DNA from: Streptomyces sp. NBC_01016
GTDB taxonomy: Bacteria; Actinomycetota; Actinomycetes; Streptomycetales; Streptomycetaceae
Reading direction: 5' to 3'
Assembly: GCF_026341035.1 (NCBI RefSeq)
Contig: NZ_JAPEOQ010000001.1
Span: 1,364,001-1,428,000, forward strand
DNA: 64,000 nucleotides
Below are positions 51,345 through 57,496 of this stretch, piece after piece (the stretch's first letter is position 1; every line of letters begins with the position of its first letter). The position numbers and the translations under genes were made by a program. The notes below the pieces were generated by a model. The model was not told the origin of the DNA. It saw only the letters and a program-made list of their open reading frames with translations, and did no database searches.

Positions 51345-51451
51345 ACATCAAGCCCGCTCTGAGACGAGAGCCTGCGGGGCCGGGGCGGGCGACGGGGGCA
51401 AAACCAGCCCCGCCGGCGTTTGAGGCGCGGGGACCGGGCCGGAGCCCCGCG
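51345..51451. repeat. Dispersed repeat between rsiG and the acetyltransferase gene
   Basis: CATCAAGCCCGCTCTGAGAC, then CCCCGCCGGCGTTTGAGGCG and CCGGAGCCCCGCGG. It is related to copies at 14056 and 33886. Confidence 0.7.
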
Positions 51452-51504
51452 GCCTGGGAAGAATCGGGGCGACACGCACGCCGGGCCCCGCCTAGCGTGA
51501 GCTC

Positions 51505-52797
51505 ATGAGTAACCGTGCCGCCACCCCTGATGACCGCGAAGCAATAGACGTCCGGGACGTCACCGAGGACGAGCTGCCCGACTGGTGCCGCACCCTCGAC
51601 ACCGGTTTCCTGCGCCCCCCGACCGCCTCACCGCAGAGGGTCGCCAAGGTCCGCTCCCACTTCGACCTCACCCGCACCCGCGCCGCCTTCGCCCCCGCCG
51701 GAGGCGGCGGCACCCGCCAGGTCGCCACGTTCCGCTCCTTCGCGCAGGAGCTCACCGTGCCGGGCGGCGCCACCGTCCCCACGGACGCGATCACCAACGT
51801 CACCGTCAGCCCCACGCACCGCCGCCGCGGCCTGCTCAGCCGCATGATGGCCGCCGACCTCGCCGAGGCGAAGGAACGCGGCGACGTCGCGGCCACGCTG
51901 ATCGCCGCCGAGTACCCGATCTACGGCCGGTTCGGCTTCGGCCCCGCGACCACCACCACGACCTGGGAGATCGACGTGGTGCGGTCCGGTCTCGACGCCC
52001 GCTGGTCGGGGCCCGACGGCGGCGGCCGGGTGGACATGGCCGACGCCGAGGAGATCCGCAAGGTGGGCCCGGAGCTGCACACGAAGCTGCGCGGGCGGGT
52101 CGCCGGTCTTGTCTCGCGCGGCGAGCAGTGGTGGCAGTACAACACCGGCCTGTGGCCGACCCCGGAGGACCCGTGGACGGAGCCGTTCTACGCGGTGTAC
52201 CGCAACGCGCGCGGCGAGGTGGAGGGCCTGGTCGCGTACCGCACGGAGGCCCGGTTCAACGACCACATGCAGCCGACGTGCACGGCGAAGGTGCAGGACC
52301 TGCTCGCTCTCACCCCGACCGCCGAGCGGGCCCTGTGGCACTTCGTCTGCTCGGTCGACTGGGTCACCGTCGTGGAGAGCGGGCACCGCGCCTCGGACGA
52401 CCTGTTGCCGGACCTCCTCCCGGACCCGCGCGCGGCCCGCGTGACGCAGCAGGCCGACTTGATGTGGGTGCGGATCCTGGACGTCGTACGGGCCCTGGAG
52501 GCGCGCTCGTACGACACCAGCGGGGAGATCGCGTTCGAGGTGCTCGACCCCGCGGGGCTCGCGGGCGGACGGTTCACGTTGACGGCGGCGCCCGGCGGGG
52601 CGGTCTGTTCGCCGGGCGCCGCCTCGCCCCAACTCACGGTCGACGTACGCGAGTTGGGTGCTCTGTGGCTGGGTGGCGAGTCCGCGGTGCGGCTCGCCGC
52701 CCTGGGGCGGATCGTGGAGCACGAGGAGGGTGCGGCCGCCGGGCTCGGCGCCCTGCTGCGGACCTCGCGGCGGCCGTGGTGCCCCGATGTGTTCTGA
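51505..52797 (+). CDS. Eis-like GNAT N-acetyltransferase
   Basis: A 430-residue three-part protein of the Eis type. An N-terminal GNAT domain carries the acetyl-CoA loop [21 protein letters not shown] second GNAT-like middle domain (around [19 protein letters not shown]) and a C-terminal SCP2-like domain follow ([19 protein letters not shown] to [20 protein letters not shown]). Mycobacterial Eis acetylates aminoglycosides at several positions and lysines of a host protein; Streptomyces relatives have mostly unknown substrates. The ATG at 51505 follows GTGAGCTC. It is monocistronic and ends at the terminator at 52875. Confidence 0.9.
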   Translation: MSNRAATPDDREAIDVRDVTEDELPDWCRTLDTGFLRPPTASPQRVAKVRSHFDLTRTRAAFAPAGGGGTRQVATFRSFAQELTVPGGATVPTDAITNVTVSPTHRRRGLLSRMMAADLAEAKERGDVAATLIAAEYPIYGRFGFGPATTTTTWEIDVVRSGLDARWSGPDGGGRVDMADAEEIRKVGPELHTKLRGRVAGLVSRGEQWWQYNTGLWPTPEDPWTEPFYAVYRNARGEVEGLVAYRTEARFNDHMQPTCTAKVQDLLALTPTAERALWHFVCSVDWVTVVESGHRASDDLLPDLLPDPRAARVTQQADLMWVRILDVVRALEARSYDTSGEIAFEVLDPAGLAGGRFTLTAAPGGAVCSPGAASPQLTVDVRELGALWLGGESAVRLAALGRIVEHEEGAAAGLGALLRTSRRPWCPDVF

Positions 52798-52874
52798 GCC
52801 GCGGCCCTTGGTGATCTGGGCCGCGACCCCATTCACGTACGACGTACTGACGATGTGCTGACGACGTACTGACC

Positions 52875-52913
52875 GACCGGGCTCCCGGCTCCCCTCCGGA
52901 AGGGAGCCCGGTC
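52875..52913. terminator. Bidirectional terminator
   Basis: GACCGGGCTCCC (52875-52886) and GGGAGCCCGGTC (52902-52913) pair perfectly over 12 bp between the acetyltransferase and the convergent small membrane gene. The latter's stop codon touches the stem. Confidence 0.85.
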
Positions 52914-53097
52914 AGCCGCTCTGGGCGAGCAGCATCACGAGGACGACGGCCCCGATGCCGCTGATCACGGTGTTCTTGGCCTTGAGGCCGACGGAGAGAA
53001 CGATGAAGGCGATGATGCCCATCGGCCCGTACTTCCACTGGATGAGCTGCTCGAACCCGATGGCGAGTGCGGCGATGACGATGGCGAAGAGCGGCAT
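52912..53097 (-). CDS. 61-residue membrane protein A (FEQLxQWxYGP family)
   Basis: A small protein with an N-terminal helix (LFAIVIAALAIGF), the motif FEQLIQWKYGPMG, a second helix (IIAFIVLSVGL), KAKNTVIS and a third hydrophobic stretch (AVVLVMLLA). It is clearly paralogous to the gene at 54290: FEQL-QW-YGP-G, G-KA-N and the C-terminal VLL are shared. The ATG at 53097 is preceded by AGGAGG. It is divergent from GntR regulator 1, with two operator copies in the gap, so it is almost certainly its target. The function is unknown. Confidence 0.75.
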   Translation of the reverse strand: MPLFAIVIAALAIGFEQLIQWKYGPMGIIAFIVLSVGLKAKNTVISGIGAVVLVMLLAQSG

Positions 53098-53128
53098 TGT
53101 CCTACCTCCTTCAGGACCTGCGGTCCTT

Positions 53129-53182
53129 AGTGGTGACCAACTTCAGGTCCCCCGACCATGTCCGGGAAGTTGGTCACCAACT
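53129..53182. promoter_or_regulatory. Operator pair 1 of the GntR network
   Basis: AGTTGGTCACCAACT (53168-53182) has perfect 7-bp arms around one base. A weaker copy, AGTGGTGACCAACTT, lies at 53129-53143; centres are 40 bp apart. They lie between the small membrane gene A and GntR 1. Confidence 0.85.
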
Positions 53183-53269
53183 CAAAGGTAGTTATCTCCG
53201 TTGAAGGGCGGCTCATAACCACCTTCACCTCAACTCCCCAAAGATGGCGGGAAGTTGTAGGGTTTGGTT

Positions 53270-54220
53270 GTGAGTGGGGAGCATGCCGCCGTCAACGGAC
53301 GGCCCAGGTCACAGCGGGCGCGCTACACGCACCGCGAAGTGGCCGACGCGCTGCGCGACCGGATCACGTCCGGCCGCCTGAGTCCCGGCCAACGGATGCC
53401 TACACAGGCACAGTTGGCGGGCGAATTCGGTGTGGAGCGCTCCGCCGTACGTCAGGCGCTGCGCATTCTGCAGTCCGAGAACCTGTTGGTGAACGCCACG
53501 AAGGGCAGCCCGGCCACGGTCGCTCGGCATCCGCGGCCCGCGCTGCTCGGCCCCGAGGCGCAGCCGCAGTCGACCATGGTGACGCTCGCTCCGCGCATCG
53601 CCGAAGCCTTCCAGCAGGCGGACGTGGAGATCGACGCCCTGTGCATGACGGCGGTCTCGTTGACGCTCGCGATGGGTGAACCGCTGCGCCTCATCCACGA
53701 GGGGCGTACGAAACCGGCCAGGGTCCGGGTGCGGGTGCTGCTGCCGAGCCGGGACATCGACCTCGCGTTTCCCGCGCCCGCGCCACCGGTCGTCGAGCCC
53801 GTGTCGCGGGCGGCGGAGGCCTCGCGGGCGGAGGCGGCGGTGGGCGGCAGGCTGCGGCGCGACTGGCTGGCGCAGCGCAACGCGCAGGGGCAGGTGCTGC
53901 GCCACAATCTGCTGGCTCTGCGGGCCACGCACGGCATGGACGTCTCGGTGGAGTTCCGCGCGCTGCCGTTCACGCCCCCGGTCAAGCTCTACCTGCTCAA
54001 CAGCAACGAGGCGCTGTTCGCGTACTACACGCTGGCCAGACACGGCGAGCAGATCGACCATGAGCGGGTGGATGTGTACGACGCGCAGGGCGTGCGGCAG
54101 ATGCTCTTCGCGTTCGAGCACGGGGCGGGGCTGCGCGACACGACCTTCGTGGAGCAGTCCCACCTTTGGTTCAACGGCTTGTGGAACACGATCAGCCAGG
54201 ACCTGTGGCTCAGCTCATGA
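53270..54220 (+). CDS. Long GntR-type regulator 1
   Basis: A 316-residue regulator. The N-terminal winged helix is YTHREVADALRDRITSGRLS, PTQAQLAGEFGVERSAVRQA and LRILQSENLLVNATKGSPAT. A ~220-residue C-terminal domain has the conserved signature RALPFTPPVKLYLLNSNEAL. That domain is neither clearly FCD, UTRA nor aminotransferase, and I do not recognise it; DIDLAFP and LAQRNAQGQVLRHNLLALR are shared with regulator 2. The start is probably GTG 53270, close to a TAGGGT -10-like box, suggesting a leaderless transcript. It should bind the palindromes at 53129-53182. The effector is unknown. Confidence 0.82.
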   Translation: MSGEHAAVNGRPRSQRARYTHREVADALRDRITSGRLSPGQRMPTQAQLAGEFGVERSAVRQALRILQSENLLVNATKGSPATVARHPRPALLGPEAQPQSTMVTLAPRIAEAFQQADVEIDALCMTAVSLTLAMGEPLRLIHEGRTKPARVRVRVLLPSRDIDLAFPAPAPPVVEPVSRAAEASRAEAAVGGRLRRDWLAQRNAQGQVLRHNLLALRATHGMDVSVEFRALPFTPPVKLYLLNSNEALFAYYTLARHGEQIDHERVDVYDAQGVRQMLFAFEHGAGLRDTTFVEQSHLWFNGLWNTISQDLWLSS

Positions 54221-54289
54221 CGGTGGGCCCGGCCAGTGATGGCGGGCCCGGTCGATGACGGTGGTCCCGGCCAGTAAGAGCGTGCCCGA

Positions 54290-54481
54290 TCAGTGCAGCG
54301 CGGGTCCGGCCACTGTGAGTGCGAGCAGCACGCCGCCCACCGAACTACAGGTGGCGTTCCTGGCCTTGGCGCCGATGGCGAGCAGGAGCAGGCCGGCGAG
54401 GCCGGCCGGACCGTAGTGCCACTGCGCGAGCTGCTCGAAGGCGATCACGACCACCGCGGAGAGGAGGCTGAGAACGGACAT
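54290..54481 (-). CDS. 63-residue membrane protein B (FEQLxQWxYGP family)
   Basis: The paralogue of protein A: hydrophobic start MSVLSLLSAVVVIA, then FEQLAQWHYGPAG, a leucine-rich helix (LAGLLLLAIG), AKARNATC and a final hydrophobic stretch (GGVLLALTVAG). The ATG at 54481 has AGGAGG upstream. It is divergent from GntR regulator 2, with operator AGTTGGCGACCAACT between them, the same arrangement as protein A and regulator 1. It is most likely an effector or sensor partner of the regulators in the membrane; there is no direct evidence of function. Confidence 0.75.
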   Translation of the reverse strand: MSVLSLLSAVVVIAFEQLAQWHYGPAGLAGLLLLAIGAKARNATCSSVGGVLLALTVAGPALH

Positions 54482-54564
54482 GGTGGTTCCTCCTGCTTCG
54501 GCGTTGCTTCGCTGATGGGCCTTACTTGGTCTCCTTCGTTGCCACCATCGGCCACCTTCTTCCA

Positions 54565-54579
54565 AGTTGGCGACCAACT
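54565..54579. promoter_or_regulatory. Operator 2 of the GntR network
   Basis: AGTTGGCGACCAACT: the shared palindrome with one mismatch, between membrane protein B and GntR 2. Confidence 0.85.
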
Positions 54580-54687
54580 GCACTGGAGTTGTCCCCACTT
54601 GGTCGTGGTATATAAACAGGAGGACGACAACTCGCGCCAAATCACGGTGAGTTGTGCCGTTTGGTCGGGGACCCAGGGGAGCAGGGC

Positions 54688-55584
54688 GTGGCGGACATGG
54701 CAGACGCGACACTGAACGGCAGGAGAAGGCTCACGGCCCAGGAGATCGCCGACCAACTCCGCGAGCGCATCAGGGAGGGCGCGCTGCGGCCGGGCGACCA
54801 ACTGCCCACGCAGGCCACGCTCGCCGATGAGTTCGGCGTCGAGCGCGGCACGGTCCGTCAGGCGCTCCAGCTCCTGGAGACGGACGGCCTGCTGAGCAAG
54901 CGCAGCAAGGGCAGCCCGCCGCGGATCGCCCCGGGCTCCGCCGCGCGCGACGAGCCGCAGCCCTCCATGGTCGCGCTCGCCCCCCGCCTGGTGGAGGCCT
55001 TCCACGCCACCCACGTCCGTATCGACGCGGTCTGTATGACCTCCGAAACCCTGATGCTGGCCCTCGGCGAGCCACTGCGGCACATCCACGAGGGCCGCAT
55101 CCGCCCCGAATCCCTCGACGTACGCATCCTGCTGCCCAGCCGCGACATCGACCTGGCGTTCCCGGTGCCGGTCCCGGACGGCAGCGACGGGATCGACCAC
55201 GACGAGGGCGTCGCGGTGCACAACCGCTGGCTGGCGCAGCGCAACGCGCAGGGCCAGGTGCTGCGCCACAACCTGCGCTCCCTGCGCTCCTCGCACAACA
55301 TCGATGTGCGGGTGACCTTCCGCGCGCTCCCCTTCACCCCGCCGGTCAAGCTCTATCTGCTGAACCAGTCCGAGGCCCTGCTCTCGTACTACATGGTCAC
55401 GCGGCGCGAGGAGGAGATCGACAACGACACCAAGCTGGAGATGTTCTCGGCCACCGGCACGCAGGCCCTGCTCTTCTCCTTCGAGGAGCGGGCGGGCCAC
55501 CGCGACCGGACGTTCGTGGAGGAGTCGCAGAAGTGGTTCGACGCCCTCTGGGAAACCATCACCTCCGACCTGACACTCTCCTAG
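54688..55584 (+). CDS. Long GntR-type regulator 2
   Basis: A 298-residue paralogue of regulator 1. The winged helix is LTAQEIADQLRERIREGALR, PTQATLADEFGVERGTVRQA and LQLLETDGLLSKRSKGSPPR. The C-terminal domain contains DIDLAFPVPVPDG, LAQRNAQGQVLRHNLRSLRS and RALPFTPPVKLYLLNQSEAL, the same blocks as regulator 1. I start at GTG 54688 after GGGGAGC; ATG 54697 is possible. Its stop (TAG) overlaps the GTG of the HAD gene by one base (TAGTG), so the phosphatase is translationally coupled to it. Operator 2 and two downstream GAGTTGT...TTGGTCG elements lie upstream. Confidence 0.82.
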   Translation: MADMADATLNGRRRLTAQEIADQLRERIREGALRPGDQLPTQATLADEFGVERGTVRQALQLLETDGLLSKRSKGSPPRIAPGSAARDEPQPSMVALAPRLVEAFHATHVRIDAVCMTSETLMLALGEPLRHIHEGRIRPESLDVRILLPSRDIDLAFPVPVPDGSDGIDHDEGVAVHNRWLAQRNAQGQVLRHNLRSLRSSHNIDVRVTFRALPFTPPVKLYLLNQSEALLSYYMVTRREEEIDNDTKLEMFSATGTQALLFSFEERAGHRDRTFVEESQKWFDALWETITSDLTLS

Positions 55585-56369
55585 TGACTTCAGAGATGAC
55601 GAAGCAGACTGTTCCGGTGGCAGAAGAGACCGAACCAAGTCGGAAATCGGCCGAACAGGGCGACGCGCGAGAGTCGGGCACCCTCGCGGACCTGATCGCG
55701 AGCGCCCGCCATGTCCTCTTCGACTTCGACGGCCCGATCTGCCGACTGTTCGCGGGCCGCCCGGCGGCGGGGATCGCGCGGGAGCAGGTGGAGTGGCTGG
55801 ATGCGCAGGGGCTCGGGGACATCCTGATGGCCGAAGAGCGCGTTGACGCGGACCCGCACACCGCGCTGCGCCGCCTCGGCCGGGAGCGGCCGGGCACCGA
55901 CCTGGTCGAGGAGATGGAGAGTGGGCTCACCGAGCAGGAGCTGCGCGCCGTCGCCTCCGCCTGGCCCACGGAGCATGCGGACCCTCTGATCCGCACCTGG
56001 ACGGCGGTGGGCACCCGCCTCGCCATCACCACCAACAACTCGGCCGAAGCGGCCCGCCGCTACCTCGCGAGCCGCGACCTGTCCGGTTGCTTCGAGCCGC
56101 ACATCTACGGCCGCACGAAGGACCTTTCCCGCCTCAAGCCCGACCCGTACTGCCTTCATCGCGCCATGTCGGCGATGGGCGCGGCGCCCGCGGCCACGCT
56201 GATGATCGGTGACGCCGTGTCGGACCTGGTGGCGGCGCGGCGGGCGGGCGTCGCGTTTCTGGGCTACGCGCGTAATGCCCGCAAGGAGGCCGCCCTGAGG
56301 GAGGCGGGGGCCCGACAGGTGACCGCAACCCTGGAACCGATCATCGACATTCTGCGGGGCCGCGCCTGA
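55584..56369 (+). CDS. HAD-superfamily phosphatase (phosphoglycolate-type)
   Basis: A 261-residue cytosolic hydrolase. Motif I is VLFDFDGPIC (nucleophile D47, acid D49), motif II ITTNNS, motif III Lys in RLKPDPY and motif IV MIGDAVSDLVAA. The cap is helical and inserted after motif I, as in phosphoglycolate phosphatases. The substrate is unknown, but a small phosphorylated metabolite or nucleotide is expected. It shares a transcript with regulator 2 and precedes the two-kinase protein in the same direction, which suggests that phosphorylation and dephosphorylation of one metabolite are under common control (inference). Confidence 0.88.
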   Translation: MTSEMTKQTVPVAEETEPSRKSAEQGDARESGTLADLIASARHVLFDFDGPICRLFAGRPAAGIAREQVEWLDAQGLGDILMAEERVDADPHTALRRLGRERPGTDLVEEMESGLTEQELRAVASAWPTEHADPLIRTWTAVGTRLAITTNNSAEAARRYLASRDLSGCFEPHIYGRTKDLSRLKPDPYCLHRAMSAMGAAPAATLMIGDAVSDLVAARRAGVAFLGYARNARKEAALREAGARQVTATLEPIIDILRGRA

Positions 56370-56406
56370 CCTGCGATTCCCTCGCCCTTTGGCGCAAGCC
56401 GGGGGG

Positions 56407-56421
56407 AGTTGGCAGCCAACT
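56407..56421. promoter_or_regulatory. Operator 3 of the GntR network
   Basis: AGTTGGCAGCCAACT: perfect 7-bp arms, 47 nt before the regulator 3 start. TAGAGT at 56426-56431 is a possible -10 box just downstream, so binding would block transcription. Confidence 0.85.
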
Positions 56422-56467
56422 GCCGTAGAGTTGTACGGACTTGGTCGGGGGGTGAGGGGAGATCGTC

Positions 56468-57352
56468 GTGGTGAACGCGAATACGGAGAACGCCCCCAGA
56501 CCCACCGCCGAGGAGATCGCCGACGCCCTGCGCAAGCGGATCATCGGCGGAGAACTCAGGGCCGGCGAGCGCCTCCCGACGCAGGCCGCGCTCGCCCGGG
56601 AGTTCGGAGTGGAGCGCGGCACGGTCCGCAACGCGCTGCAACTGCTGCGCTCGGAAGGCCTGTTGGCGAACACGGGCAAGGGTAGCCCGCCCACGGTGTC
56701 CCGCCCCGAGCGCCAGTCGCCGCCCGGCGCACAGGCGGCCAGAAGCATCCTGGGCCCACGCCTGGTGGCGGCCTTCGAGGCGCCGCAAGTGTACGTGGAC
56801 GTGGCGAGCCTGACCGGGGAGACGCTGGTGACAGCCCTTGGGGAACCGTTGCGGAAGGTGTACGAAAAGAAGCTGCGGCCGGAGTCGGTGCGGGTGCGGA
56901 TGGTGGTGCCGAGGCCGGGCGGAGACGTCGACTACCCGGCTCCCGCCGCTGGTTGGGGCGTTGACGACAAACTCGACACGGCGGTCAAGCAGCGCAGCCG
57001 GATCCAGTGGACCTCGCAGCAGATGGTGCTGGACAACACCTTCAAGCGCCTGCGTGACAACGGCGTCGACGTGAGCTTCGAGTTCCGCTTCGTCTCTGGA
57101 GTGCCGACCCGGAAGGTGTATCTCCTGAACCGGCAGGAGGTGCTGGTCGGGCACTACGTTCCGGATCGGTTCGAGCGGGAGATCGACGACTACGAGGGCG
57201 CGGACACGGTGGAGCTCGTGGACGTGGAGGGCTTCGAGACCGAGATGTTCCCCTTCGAGCGCTCCAACGGCGAGGACCATGCCGCCTTCGTGGACGGGGA
57301 GCAGGCGATGTTCGACGGCCTCTGGGAGCACGTCGCGCAGCAGCGGACCTGA
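56468..57352 (+). CDS. Long GntR-type regulator 3
   Basis: A 294-residue paralogue, more diverged than the other two. The winged helix is PTAEEIADALRKRIIGGELR, PTQAALAREFGVERGTVRNA and LQLLRSEGLLANTGKGSPPT. In the C-terminal domain VRVRMVVPRPGGDVDYPAPA and GVPTRKVYLLNRQEVLVGHY correspond to DIDLAFP and PPVKLYLLN of the others. The substituted residues suggest a different ligand with the same fold. The GTG at 56468 follows GAGGGGAG. There is no small membrane gene beside it; upstream is the HAD gene, downstream the two-kinase gene (144 nt). Confidence 0.82.
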   Translation: MVNANTENAPRPTAEEIADALRKRIIGGELRAGERLPTQAALAREFGVERGTVRNALQLLRSEGLLANTGKGSPPTVSRPERQSPPGAQAARSILGPRLVAAFEAPQVYVDVASLTGETLVTALGEPLRKVYEKKLRPESVRVRMVVPRPGGDVDYPAPAAGWGVDDKLDTAVKQRSRIQWTSQQMVLDNTFKRLRDNGVDVSFEFRFVSGVPTRKVYLLNRQEVLVGHYVPDRFEREIDDYEGADTVELVDVEGFETEMFPFERSNGEDHAAFVDGEQAMFDGLWEHVAQQRT

Positions 57353-57496
57353 ATCGTTCGCGTTCGAGCCCCTTACCCCCGTGAGTGTTTCTTTACACCT
57401 CGAATTCGGCCACTCCGGTCACTCCGGTCGTCAGGGCTGTGCGTGCGCACTACTGTGTGGGCCTGTTACAGCCCGTGCTCGAGTCAGGAGCGGCCT

